A stretch of DNA of 21,860 nt from the NCBI GenBank assembly GCA_002315535.1, contig DCHA01000061.1:1-21860 (forward strand), read 5' to 3'. The notes under the pieces were generated by a model. That model had not been told where the DNA came from, searched no databases, and worked only from the letters and a program-made list of their open reading frames with translations. This stretch comes from Firmicutes bacterium UBA1764. Lineage in GTDB: Bacteria; Bacillota; Clostridia; Peptostreptococcales; Anaerovoracaceae. The position numbers and the translations under genes are program-made. This document shows positions 1 to 7,401 of the stretch, piece by piece (within the stretch, counting starts at the first letter, position 1; every line of letters starts with the position of its first letter).

Positions 1-736
1 TATTGCCCATCTGAAGCATTGATGTACCAATGCCCTGAGAAATTAGTCCGCCAAAGCCATTTTCTTTGTATGACATTACTGCAAAGCCTATCATCTGTGC
101 ACAGCAGCCTGCAACTGCAGCGCCACCTGCAAGTCCTGTCAATCCCAAAGCTGCACAAATAGCAGCTGATGAAATTGGAAGTGTTAATGCCATTCCAACA
201 AGAACACTTACTAGTATTCCCATGAGGAAAGGCTGAAGCTTTGTAGCGTTATCAATCAGAATACCGAATGCACTTGCGGCGGTTCCGATTGGAGGTGCTA
301 TGAGCTTTGCAAGCGCAACGCCCACAAGTATTGTTACGCCCGGAGTTACAAGCAGATCAACCTTTGTTTCCTTGCTGACTGCTTTTCCGAACTCAGCGGC
401 GATAATTGCGACAACGAGCACAGCGAGCGGGCCTCCGGCACCACCCTCTGCATTGCTGGCCCAACCGACCGCAACTAAAGAGAATAAAACCATTGGTTCG
501 GCCTTAAGTGCATATCCGATAGCAACTGCCATTGCGGGACCGCTGACAGCCATAGCATAGGTTCCGATATCAATTAAAAATTGAACGTCCAATTGCTGTC
601 CAAGGGTTTTAATTATTGTACCTATTAAAAGCGAGCAAAAGAGGCCCTGGGCCATTGCACCAAGAGCATCGATAAAGTAACGCTTTACCGATATTTCGAT
701 ATTCTTTCTTTTTAAGAACGATTTAAATTTTTCCAT
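1..736 (-). CDS. PTS IIC-like membrane permease (PTS_EIIC_2 family), 3' part off the window
   Basis: About 245 codons are visible from the ATG at 736 down to the window edge. The frame reads as a polytopic membrane protein. It opens with a short basic segment (MEKFKSFLKRKNIEISVKRY). Gly/Ala-rich helices follow, with signature stretches KETKVDLLVTPGVTILVG, LTLPISSAA and AGCCAQMIGFAVMSYKENGF, which I recognise from the PTS_EIIC_2 family of sugar-PTS IIC-like proteins. Members normally run to about 340-360 residues, so roughly 100 are missing beyond the left edge. The start is supported by AAGGAAG 6 bases upstream and an extended -10 about 40 bases upstream. The family is annotated as PTS transport, but members often stand alone without IIA/IIB partners and their substrates are largely unknown; none is visible here. 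Family assignment is fairly sure, substrate unknown. Confidence 0.85.
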   Translation of the reverse strand, partial: MEKFKSFLKRKNIEISVKRYFIDALGAMAQGLFCSLLIGTIIKTLGQQLDVQFLIDIGTYAMAVSGPAMAVAIGYALKAEPMVLFSLVAVGWASNAEGGAGGPLAVLVVAIIAAEFGKAVSKETKVDLLVTPGVTILVGVALAKLIAPPIGTAASAFGILIDNATKLQPFLMGILVSVLVGMALTLPISSAAICAALGLTGLAGGAAVAGCCAQMIGFAVMSYKENGFGGLISQGIGTSMLQMGN

Positions 737-775
737 TTTGCTTCCTTTATATATCCAAAAAAATTTATACCCTTT

Positions 776-784
776 ATTATAACA
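776..784 (-). promoter_or_regulatory. Extended -10 promoter for the PTS IIC-like gene
   Basis: On the minus strand TGTTATAAT gives a perfect TATAAT with TGn extension. The expected start of transcription is near 769, leaving a leader of about 33 bases that carries AAGGAAG. No good -35 lies at 16-18 bases. It sits just beyond the terminator of the upstream ATPase gene. Confidence 0.6.
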
Positions 785-807
785 TATTTTTGTCCTGTAA
801 ACGTAAG

Positions 808-834
808 AAACCCGGGCTCGCCGGCCCGGGCTTT
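808..834 (-). terminator. Rho-independent terminator of the metal-ATPase operon
   Basis: On the minus strand, AAA-CCCGGGC pairs with GCCCGGGTTT around a CGGCGA loop, with one bulged G in the left arm. The hairpin is followed by TTTCTTACGTT. It begins 8 bases after the stop codon of the P-type ATPase and separates that operon from the PTS gene promoter. Confidence 0.8.
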
Positions 835-841
835 GCGTCCT

Positions 842-2617
842 TTATTTTACTTTAAGTCCTCTCATTGAATTGAGTATTGCTATCATGCAAACGCCGACGT
901 CTGCGAAAACTGCAAGCCACATTGGAGAGTATCCAAGCAGCGCCGCAATTATTACGACAACCTTGATTCCAAGGCTGATGCCTATGTCCTCGTAGATGAT
1001 CTTCATGATGCGCTGAGCGTGGCGAACTGCAAGTGCGATATCGCTTGGCCTGTCATTCATCAGAACAATGTCAGCGGCCTCAACTGCGGCGGCTGACCCC
1101 ATACCACCCATGGCGATTCCTACATCTGCTCTGGCAAGAACAGGTGCATCATTTATTCCATCGCCGACAACCGCAAGCTTTTCTTTTTTGCCAAGGGTCT
1201 CCATCTTTTTCTCGACGATATCGAGCTTTCCTTCAGGCATGAGCTCAGCTTCGAACTCTTCAATTCCAAGCTGGTTTGCAACTGCTTCAGCGGTATCCTG
1301 TTTATCTCCGGTCAGCATCAGAACCTCAAGGCCGCTTGCCTTTAAGCGCTCAACCGCTGACTTGCTGTCTTCCTTAACCTCATCGCTTATTATTACGTGG
1401 CCCATATAGTGCCCGCCTAATGCGACGTGGACTCTTGTCCCGATATGGTCGCAGTCATGGTAGTCGCATCCGACCATCTCCATGATCTTGCGATTGCCCG
1501 CAGCAACGTGCTTTCCGTCAACCTTTGCGAGTACGCCCTTTCCAGCTATTTCTCTGAATTCGCTTACTCTTGATTTATCAGGCTTGTCGCCATATGCTTC
1601 TGCCAGAGACCTTGCAATCGGATGATTGCTAAAGCTTTCCGCAAGAGTCGCAAGCTCAAGAAGCTTTGCCTCGTCGCAGTCACTTGGATGAACCGCAACA
1701 ACCTTGAACACGCCTCTTGTAATTGTGCCCGTCTTATCCATAGCAATAATCTTTGCCTTTGACAGGGCCTCGAGATAATTACCGCCTTTAATAAGTATGC
1801 CCTTGCTTGACGCGCCTCCGATTCCCGCAAAGAAAGCCAAAGGAATAGAAATAACGAGAGCGCATGGGCAGGAAATAATCAAAAATTCCAGAGCCTTGTA
1901 AATCCAGTCATGCCATCCACCTACAAAGAGCGGCGGAACTACACCAACCAGCAAAGCAAGTCCGCAGATAACCGGTGTGTATATCTTTGCGAATCTTGTA
2001 ATAAAGTTTTCAGCCTGAGCCTTATTATCAGCAGCCTCCTCAACAAGCTCCAGGATTCTGCATGCAGTTGATTCCTCCGCAGGCTTTAAAACCTTAGCTC
2101 TAAGCAGTCCGTCCATGTTAATGCTGCCTGAGTAAATTTCCGCTCCGGCAGAAACAGAAACGGGATGAGCCTCCCCGGTAAGAGCGGCGGCATCGATTCT
2201 GGATTCGCCTTCGATAATTTCGCAGTCAACCGGAATTCTTTCACCCGGGCGAATAATGATTATATCTCCGATGCTAAGATCCTCCGGATCAAGCTTTTCT
2301 TCGGACTCCTCACCATTATCGGCCTTTGTGATTCTATTTGCAAAATCAGGTCTTATATCCATAAGAGCACTGATCTGTCTTCTTGATTTACCTATTGCCT
2401 TATTTTGCAGAAATTCTCCGATTCGATACAGAACCATTACCATTACTGCTTCATCGTATTCACCAACGAAAAAAGCCCCGATGGTCGCAACAACCATGAG
2501 GAAGTTTTCATCAAAGATTTCTCCGTGAATAATATTGCGTCCCGCTTTAAGAAGAATCTTTCCTCCTATAACGAAATACAGCACAAGGCAAATTATAAGT
2601 TCGAGCTTTTCAGTCAT
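842..2617 (-). CDS. P1B-type heavy-metal ATPase, Zn/Cd/Pb exporter type, without N-terminal HMA domain
   Basis: This 591-residue protein should pump a divalent soft metal ion out of the cytoplasm using ATP. Diagnostic motifs are all present: TGEA (147-150) in the actuator domain, the membrane metal site CPC (250-252), phosphorylation site DKTGT with D294, the P1B-specific HP pair in SNHPIA (H332-P333), TGDK (436-439) and GDGINDAP (485-492). The last helix reads ADVGVCMIAILNSMRGLK, with an Asp (D573) typical of the Zn/Cd/Pb subgroup (CadA/ZntA) rather than Cu pumps. I count seven hydrophobic helices, not the usual eight: the chain begins directly at the YFVIGG helix, so the first helix appears absent. 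The metal-binding HMA domain is instead the separate gene immediately upstream, one base away (TAA-A-ATG), so translation is probably coupled. Metal specificity is inferred, not proven. Confidence 0.93.
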   Translation of the reverse strand: MTEKLELIICLVLYFVIGGKILLKAGRNIIHGEIFDENFLMVVATIGAFFVGEYDEAVMVMVLYRIGEFLQNKAIGKSRRQISALMDIRPDFANRITKADNGEESEEKLDPEDLSIGDIIIIRPGERIPVDCEIIEGESRIDAAALTGEAHPVSVSAGAEIYSGSINMDGLLRAKVLKPAEESTACRILELVEEAADNKAQAENFITRFAKIYTPVICGLALLVGVVPPLFVGGWHDWIYKALEFLIISCPCALVISIPLAFFAGIGGASSKGILIKGGNYLEALSKAKIIAMDKTGTITRGVFKVVAVHPSDCDEAKLLELATLAESFSNHPIARSLAEAYGDKPDKSRVSEFREIAGKGVLAKVDGKHVAAGNRKIMEMVGCDYHDCDHIGTRVHVALGGHYMGHVIISDEVKEDSKSAVERLKASGLEVLMLTGDKQDTAEAVANQLGIEEFEAELMPEGKLDIVEKKMETLGKKEKLAVVGDGINDAPVLARADVGIAMGGMGSAAAVEAADIVLMNDRPSDIALAVRHAQRIMKIIYEDIGISLGIKVVVIIAALLGYSPMWLAVFADVGVCMIAILNSMRGLKVK

Positions 2618-2618
2618 T

Positions 2619-2840
2619 TTACTTTACAAAGATTTCCCAGTCAGGTTCATGTTCCTTTTGAATCTTTACAACATTTTCAAGCACCTGAGCGAACTTGTCA
2701 TCAGCTGCCTCAAGTGTCATTCTTTCAGTCAAGAAATTAAGCGTAAGCTTTTCAACACCCTCGACTTTTCTGAGCTTTTCTTCAAGCTTTGCCGCGCAAT
2801 TCGGGCAGTCGATTCCTGTTACTTTATATGATTTCTTCAT
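2619..2840 (-). CDS. Stand-alone heavy-metal-associated (HMA) domain protein
   Basis: A 73-residue protein that is essentially one HMA (ferredoxin-like) domain. The metal-binding loop is GIDCPNC with Cys12 and Cys15 near the N-terminus, followed by the family pattern of a helix, VEGVEKLTLNFLTERMTLEA, and a second helix. It most likely binds the same metal as the ATPase encoded one base downstream and delivers it or regulates the pump, replacing the N-terminal HMA domain that most CadA/ZntA pumps carry in the same chain. The start has a strong GGAGG about 8 bases upstream. It is the first gene after a good promoter (2869-2897), so the two genes form a short operon. No ArsR/CadC-type repressor gene is visible nearby. 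Confidence 0.9.
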   Translation of the reverse strand: MKKSYKVTGIDCPNCAAKLEEKLRKVEGVEKLTLNFLTERMTLEAADDKFAQVLENVVKIQKEHEPDWEIFVK

Positions 2841-2868
2841 ATTATCCTCCGTCCGTTTTAGACCATTA

Positions 2869-2897
2869 TTTATACCATATTAATGTAGATTAAGCAA
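2869..2897 (-). promoter_or_regulatory. Promoter of the HMA/P-type ATPase operon
   Basis: On the minus strand TTGCTT (2897-2892), a 17-base spacer and TATAAA (2874-2869), the latter preceded by TGG to make an extended -10. Predicted start near 2862 leaves a leader of about 22 bases with GGAGG. The -35 overlaps the last codons of the TauE/SafE gene. Confidence 0.65.
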
Positions 2898-3663
2898 TAA
2901 ACACGTCATAGCCAAGCTTCGCAAGAAGTATGACAACCGCAACAGCCATCATGATTCTTATAAAAGAAACGCCCTTCTTTAGTGCCAGGCTCGAGCCTAT
3001 GTAGTTGCCTGCTATGTTTGCAGTCGCAGTGAGCGCAACAAGAGGCCAAATGACAACTCCGGCGGCAATGTATTGAATTACAGACCCAAGGCCTGTGCAG
3101 AAATTAAGCAGCTTTGCGTTGCCTCCGGCAGTCTTTAAATCGAACTTGAGTACGCTGGCGAAAATCATTATCGCAAAGGTCCCCGTGCCGGGGCCAACGG
3201 TTCCGTCATAAAAGCCGAGAATCAGTCCGGTCAGAATCGATACCCACCAAACCTTTGAGGCCGGTATACTTGCAAAATTGTCCTCGGAACCGAAGTCCTT
3301 CTTTAGCAAAAGGAAGAGTGCCGCAAAAGGTGTAACGCAGATAATGATCTTTTGGAAGAGCTGCGGATCCATATTTAATATCAGACGAGCCGCAAGGTTT
3401 GATCCGATTATTCCGCAAATCGCAGAAATCAGGGTTACCTTAATATTAATGCTCTTTGCCTTTATGTATTTAAATGTCGCAACGGATGTCCCAATGCAGG
3501 CACTTGTTTTGTTGCACGCAAAAGCGGTCTGCGTCGGAAGCCCTAATAGCAAATACGCCGGGAGTGAAATACAACCACCGCCTCCGGCAATTGAATCTAT
3601 AAAGCCCGCAAGAAACATTGCGATGCAAATAAATATTATTTGAAAAATGGAAATGCCAAACAT
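2890..3663 (-). CDS. TauE/SafE family membrane permease (sulfite exporter-like)
   Basis: A 257-residue hydrophobic protein with the internal duplication expected of TauE/SafE carriers. The two repeats show matching motifs: GFIDSIAGGGGCISLPAYLL with downstream Asn-Lys (N51, K52), and GFYDGTVGPGTGTF with downstream GGNAK (about 180-184). Family members move sulfite, sulfoacetate, other organosulfur anions or unknown anions across the inner membrane; nothing here fixes the substrate. The start codon ATG directly follows the TAA of the upstream addB-like gene with no spacing (TAAATG), and the nearest purine-rich stretch (AAGG) is about 17 bases away. Translation therefore probably depends on ribosomes finishing the upstream gene. 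A functional link to a DNA-repair nuclease is not obvious. Confidence 0.88.
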   Translation of the reverse strand: MFGISIFQIIFICIAMFLAGFIDSIAGGGGCISLPAYLLLGLPTQTAFACNKTSACIGTSVATFKYIKAKSINIKVTLISAICGIIGSNLAARLILNMDPQLFQKIIICVTPFAALFLLLKKDFGSEDNFASIPASKVWWVSILTGLILGFYDGTVGPGTGTFAIMIFASVLKFDLKTAGGNAKLLNFCTGLGSVIQYIAAGVVIWPLVALTATANIAGNYIGSSLALKKGVSFIRIMMAVAVVILLAKLGYDVFIA

Positions 3664-6573
3664 TTATACAATACTGAAGCCTTCAGTATCCTTATCGAAA
3701 TTACATATTGAGTTATAAGGGCAGAAACGGCAGGAATTATTATCTTCACCGGAGCCAAGCTTTCTCGGCCTTACCGATATATCGCCCCTATTGATTTTAG
3801 TTATTGTGTCTGACAGCTTATCTCTGAAAGCAGTGCGAAGAGCCTCATATTCAACCTCGCTCATTTTCTGCTTTGCCTTGATAATCTCGGACTCATTTTC
3901 TCCGGTTGCAGTTTTGTCGATATACACAAGCTTGTCATCCACAAATGCCCCATCAAGCTTAAATAGCTTTTCGTCAGCGGCCTGCGTGAGCATACTGATT
4001 TCGACTTCGCTCTCAGGGTTTTCAATGTGGAAGTAGAATGTGCCAATCGGCTTTTCGCCCTTTGCAGACGCGGCCTCAAGATAAAGCATCAGCTGAATTG
4101 ATAAGCCCTGCTCAATTAAATCTCTGTTAAACCTTGTCGCTCCGGATTTATAGTCTATGATTTTTACGAGCTCGCTGTCTGACAAACTCGTAGTATCTAT
4201 TCGATCGATTTTACCTTTCAGCTTTGTCCCCGCAAAAGTAATACTGAATTCTTCCTCGCTTGCGATGCTGTCGATATTACCTAGCCTAACCTGCTTTACC
4301 ATTTGAAGAGCAAAAGCCTCAGCAAGCGACTTGATACGCTTTGTTCGGTACTCTTCCTCGGGGCCCTTTGTAAGAAGCCCGCTGGCGTCACTCTTTCTGA
4401 TATCCTCAAAGCTTGCGTCAACAAAAGCCTTTATTTCTTCATCGCCGGTTGTGCTCCATTTTGAGCTCATGCTCGAAACAGGCTTTCCGTCAGATGACAA
4501 CCATCTTGTAAGGCGCATCAGTATTTCATGGTGAATGTTTCCTATGGTTTGTTTGTCTATGCTAAAGTCCTTATCCTCGTCAGGTCTGATTCCATACGAA
4601 ATAAAGAAGGAATACGGACATCTTGCATACTTCTCAAGCCCTGACGGAGACAGGCTTTGCGGCTTTAAAATCTTTTCCTTTGATTCATCATCCAAAAGCC
4701 TATCGTCATTTCTGTAAAGAAGTCCCTTGACCGCAGCCTTGTATCTGTCAGTATTCTGATACTCTGCGGCAACAGCCTTCCATACATTATCAAGGCTACG
4801 GCTTTCGGATTTGTAGTCGCGAAGCTTTTGGATAAGCTCTTCAAGACTGTACAAGCTCTTGCTGTCCCTTACAAGAAGCGAGGGCTCAATTCCGCTAAGC
4901 ATATAGCTCGGGCGCAGACTGTTTCCTTCGCTGTCCGAGAGTAGATAGCTGAAATAAAGTGCGTCGCTTGCTGCGCTGAAGGCCTGATAAATACTTGCCT
5001 TGTCCTCTTTATTTAGCTGAGCATAGGGCTTGCACAAAACGAAGCCGTCTTTTGCAAGAGTCTCTTGCTCTGCCTCAGTAAGAATGCCCTCCGCACTGTT
5101 GTTTCTCGGGATGCAGCCATCATTAAAGCTAATGACAAAAAGAGCACGAACGCTGCTAAGCTTTGTTCTGTATATATCACCAAGCACTATGCATCCGGAC
5201 TTTTGCGGCAGCAAACCGATTTTAATATCCTTAAATGCATTCTTTACTATGTCACGATACTCACTCATTGAAAGCTCTTCATCACCGAGAAGCTCAACAA
5301 GCTGATCAAGTATATTTACTATTACACCCCAACCCTGAGCATGCTCATCGGAGGCTTCGGTATAGCCCTCATCTGATAAGCTGAGCGCCTTGCCTCGCAT
5401 TTGCTCCGGAAGCTTCAGGCTTTCTGCTAAAAACAGATACAGGCTTTCTGTCTTTTCTCTAACGGTTTTGCCGTTCTTTATCTCTTCAATAAAAGCGCTG
5501 GTGCTTTGCGCAAATTCATCGCGCGCCTTTTCGGCCTCGATTTTCTTTTCGCCGCCGTACTTAAACGGAGAAAGAAAATCGTTTCCCTTCACATGATAAA
5601 GCTTTATGTATTTATCTAAATCCTCATTGCCAATATACTCTGATACAGTCTGCGGGCGATATCCATCTGCGGCGATATCAAGCAAAGCGGCAATCTTTGA
5701 TGCGGCGTCAAGATGCATGAGACTGCGTTTCTCGTCTGTATAAAGCGGAATGCCAAGGCTGCTAAAGCAGCGCTTATAATACGCGGCGTCACCTGAGATG
5801 TTTCCGGAAAGAATTGCAATGTCTTCCGGAGCATAGCCCTCTTCCCTAATAAGTCTGAGGATTTCATACGCAATAAAACCAAGCTGATCAGCGGGGCCTC
5901 CGGCCTCGAATACTGCCTTAAGAGTGCTTGGAATGCTTTCAGGAATGGAATCAATTTTCACGTGGCAGCCGTAGCTTGCGTCGTTTAAGGCTTTGATGAA
6001 ATGCTGCTCTCTGTTCGTGAATGAATAAAAGCCCGCGAACCAAATTTCGCTGTCTTTAATCCACTGACAAGCCTTCGCCTTTTCGGATGCGAAAAGAATG
6101 CCATCCTCTGTATCAATATACTTTCCTTCCATGAAGCTTTCATATCTTGTAAAGATCTGCTTCATGTCGCTGAGTTTGCCTGAAAGAAGCTCGCCACTCC
6201 CTTCAGGGATTTCGCTCATGGATTGCTTAAGCTGAATGATAAAGTCTGCGGCGCCGCTGAGAAACTCGGGGCTTGATGCCATTTTCCCATACACGCGAAG
6301 CTCTGAATCCTTGGCACACTTTCTAAGAATCATGCTCCGGCCGAGATTGCTGATTGCGGTGCGGCCCGGTCCGCCTGTTTTCTTGATTATTTCTGCGCGC
6401 AGCTTGTTTCCGGACATTACATGAAAATCGAAAAAGCCGAAGCTTTCGGCGCCCTTTCCAAAGTATTCAAAAGCAGCCTGTTCTGCGGACAAGGTCAGCT
6501 GAGCAGGAACAATGAGTAGCTTCTGAGGGGCCTTCGAAGCCTCTATTTCTTTGAAAAGATTTTCGTCAAACAT
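3664..6573 (-). CDS. addB: AddB/RexB-like PD-(D/E)XK nuclease, ATP-dependent exonuclease subunit B
   Basis: A 969-residue protein recognisable as the B subunit of the AddAB/RexAB double-strand-break resection enzyme. The C-terminal nuclease has GNIHHE (about 679-684), KIDRID with D790, IIDYKSG with D807 and K809, and QLMLY. The four cysteines of the AddB iron-sulphur pin are in place: C652 in YARCPYSFF, and C948, C951, C957 in CRFCPYNSIC. The N-terminus has the typical LLIVPAQLTLSAEQ segment, but the Walker A loop that precedes it in B. subtilis AddB is absent, as in streptococcal RexB. Length is below the usual 1100-1170. No addA/rexA lies in the window, although it normally follows directly; a TauE/SafE gene is there instead. 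The ATG is the first in-frame start after a stop codon, has no Shine-Dalgarno sequence, and sits 8 bases after a perfect -10 box. Confidence 0.85.
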   Translation of the reverse strand: MFDENLFKEIEASKAPQKLLIVPAQLTLSAEQAAFEYFGKGAESFGFFDFHVMSGNKLRAEIIKKTGGPGRTAISNLGRSMILRKCAKDSELRVYGKMASSPEFLSGAADFIIQLKQSMSEIPEGSGELLSGKLSDMKQIFTRYESFMEGKYIDTEDGILFASEKAKACQWIKDSEIWFAGFYSFTNREQHFIKALNDASYGCHVKIDSIPESIPSTLKAVFEAGGPADQLGFIAYEILRLIREEGYAPEDIAILSGNISGDAAYYKRCFSSLGIPLYTDEKRSLMHLDAASKIAALLDIAADGYRPQTVSEYIGNEDLDKYIKLYHVKGNDFLSPFKYGGEKKIEAEKARDEFAQSTSAFIEEIKNGKTVREKTESLYLFLAESLKLPEQMRGKALSLSDEGYTEASDEHAQGWGVIVNILDQLVELLGDEELSMSEYRDIVKNAFKDIKIGLLPQKSGCIVLGDIYRTKLSSVRALFVISFNDGCIPRNNSAEGILTEAEQETLAKDGFVLCKPYAQLNKEDKASIYQAFSAASDALYFSYLLSDSEGNSLRPSYMLSGIEPSLLVRDSKSLYSLEELIQKLRDYKSESRSLDNVWKAVAAEYQNTDRYKAAVKGLLYRNDDRLLDDESKEKILKPQSLSPSGLEKYARCPYSFFISYGIRPDEDKDFSIDKQTIGNIHHEILMRLTRWLSSDGKPVSSMSSKWSTTGDEEIKAFVDASFEDIRKSDASGLLTKGPEEEYRTKRIKSLAEAFALQMVKQVRLGNIDSIASEEEFSITFAGTKLKGKIDRIDTTSLSDSELVKIIDYKSGATRFNRDLIEQGLSIQLMLYLEAASAKGEKPIGTFYFHIENPESEVEISMLTQAADEKLFKLDGAFVDDKLVYIDKTATGENESEIIKAKQKMSEVEYEALRTAFRDKLSDTITKINRGDISVRPRKLGSGEDNNSCRFCPYNSICNFDKDTEGFSIV

Positions 6574-6581
6574 AATATATA

Positions 6582-6590
6582 ATTATACCA
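6582..6590 (-). promoter_or_regulatory. Extended -10 promoter placing the addB-like mRNA start at its ATG
   Basis: TGGTATAAT on the minus strand. The -10 ends 8 bases before the ATG at 6573, so transcription should start at about 6575, two bases before the start codon. The -35 region falls inside the inverted repeat 6599-6672 and does not resemble TTGACA. Confidence 0.6.
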
Positions 6591-6598
6591 TACGAATA

Positions 6599-6672
6599 CC
6601 ATTGGGGACAGGTCCCGTGGTTCAATTTGGATAAAATTTACAAATTAGACCACGGGACCTGTCCCCAAATGG
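6599..6672. repeat. REP-like long inverted repeat (two 31/32-base arms, 11-base loop)
   Basis: Left arm 6599-6629 and right arm 6641-6672 are reverse complements except for one extra T and a two-base TC/CT difference. Each arm contains GGGGACAGGTCCC, whose core GGGAC-AG-GTCCC is itself a small palindrome, followed by GTGGT. Such nested palindromic intergenic units resemble REP/MITE-like elements mobilised by Y1 (REP-associated) tyrosine transposases. No transposase is visible, and I see no second copy in this window. It lies between the CoA-transferase terminator and the addB promoter and would form a very stable cruciform or RNA hairpin. Confidence 0.85.
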
Positions 6673-6673
6673 T

Positions 6674-6703
6674 TTAAAAAAAGGATCTCCGAAGAGATCC
6701 TTT
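6674..6703 (-). terminator. Rho-independent terminator of the CoA-transferase operon, UUCG loop
   Basis: On the minus strand a perfect 10-base-pair stem, AAAGGATCTC with GAGATCCTTT (6703-6694 and 6689-6680), closes on TTCG flanked by C and G, the extra-stable cUUCGg tetraloop. A run of T follows. It begins 20 bases after the stop codon of subunit B. Confidence 0.92.
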
Positions 6704-6723
6704 GTGTATCATTATATGTCTGA

Positions 6724-7386
6724 TTAGTCGATCATTGACTTGAGGTTCGGGCTGATGATGAGTTCTGCCTCTGTAGCAGCCTGTACCTGTTCAACTGTGA
6801 ATTCTGGGTTGATTTCAACAAGTTCGAGTCCCTTGTCTGTTACTTTCATAACGCCCATTTCAGTGATAATCATGTGTACGCAGTTAACTGCTGTGTACGG
6901 AAGTGTGCACTTCTTTAAGATCTTTGGGTTGCCCTTAGCTGTGTGTTCCATAGCAACGATAACAAGCTTTGCACCTACGAGAAGGTCCATAGCTCCGCCC
7001 ATACCAGGCATCATCTTGCCAGGGATAATCCAGTTAGAAAGGGAACCTTCCTGGTCAACTTCGAGTCCGCCAAGGATTGTTGCTGCAACGTGTCCGCCAC
7101 GGATAAGGCCGAAGCTTGTTGCAGAATCAATGAAGGAACCGCCAGGAATAATTCCGGAAGGCTGTCCACCTGCGTTAACAATGTGGAACTTGTCTTCTGG
7201 CTGATACTGACCAGCTGCTGCTGCGCCAACTGTACCATTCTCTGCCTGGAGAGTTACATGAACGCCTTCAGGAAGATAATTAGGAACGAGTGTTGGGAGA
7301 CCGATACCGAGGTTAACTACGTCTCCGTCATGAAGTTCTTTAGCTACACGCTTTGCGATGAAGCCCTTGATTTCAGATTTATCCAT
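6724..7386 (-). CDS. CoA-transferase subunit B (3-oxoacid/acetate-butyrate type)
   Basis: A 220-residue beta subunit of a class I CoA-transferase, which moves CoA between carboxylic acids through a glutamyl-CoA intermediate. The catalytic glutamate is in the QAENG motif (E49). Other family marks are NLGIGLPTLVPNYL (25-38), NAGGQPSGIIPGGSF and the GGHVAATILGGLEVDQEGSL block. Length matches AtoA/ScoB/CtfB proteins. It follows subunit A with a 15-base gap containing GGGAG, giving a simple two-gene operon closed by a strong terminator. Likely substrates are acetoacetate, acetate or butyrate in fermentation, for example acid reassimilation or butyryl-CoA:acetoacetate transfer in amino-acid fermentation. 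No thiolase, crotonase or acetoacetate decarboxylase gene is next to it, so the substrate pair stays open. Confidence 0.93.
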   Translation of the reverse strand: MDKSEIKGFIAKRVAKELHDGDVVNLGIGLPTLVPNYLPEGVHVTLQAENGTVGAAAAGQYQPEDKFHIVNAGGQPSGIIPGGSFIDSATSFGLIRGGHVAATILGGLEVDQEGSLSNWIIPGKMMPGMGGAMDLLVGAKLVIVAMEHTAKGNPKILKKCTLPYTAVNCVHMIITEMGVMKVTDKGLELVEINPEFTVEQVQAATEAELIISPNLKSMID

Positions 7387-7401
7387 TGTAGTTCTCCCTT
7401 C

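Noticed and set aside
300..560. Short plus-strand open frame opposite the PTS IIC-like gene
   Set aside because: Ser/Thr/Ala-rich translation with no domain, antisense to a clear membrane protein.
6599..6703. CRISPR-like or phage attachment interpretation of the repeats near 6600-6700
   Set aside because: There are only two arms in inverted orientation plus an ordinary terminator; no direct repeats with spacers, no tRNA or integrase.
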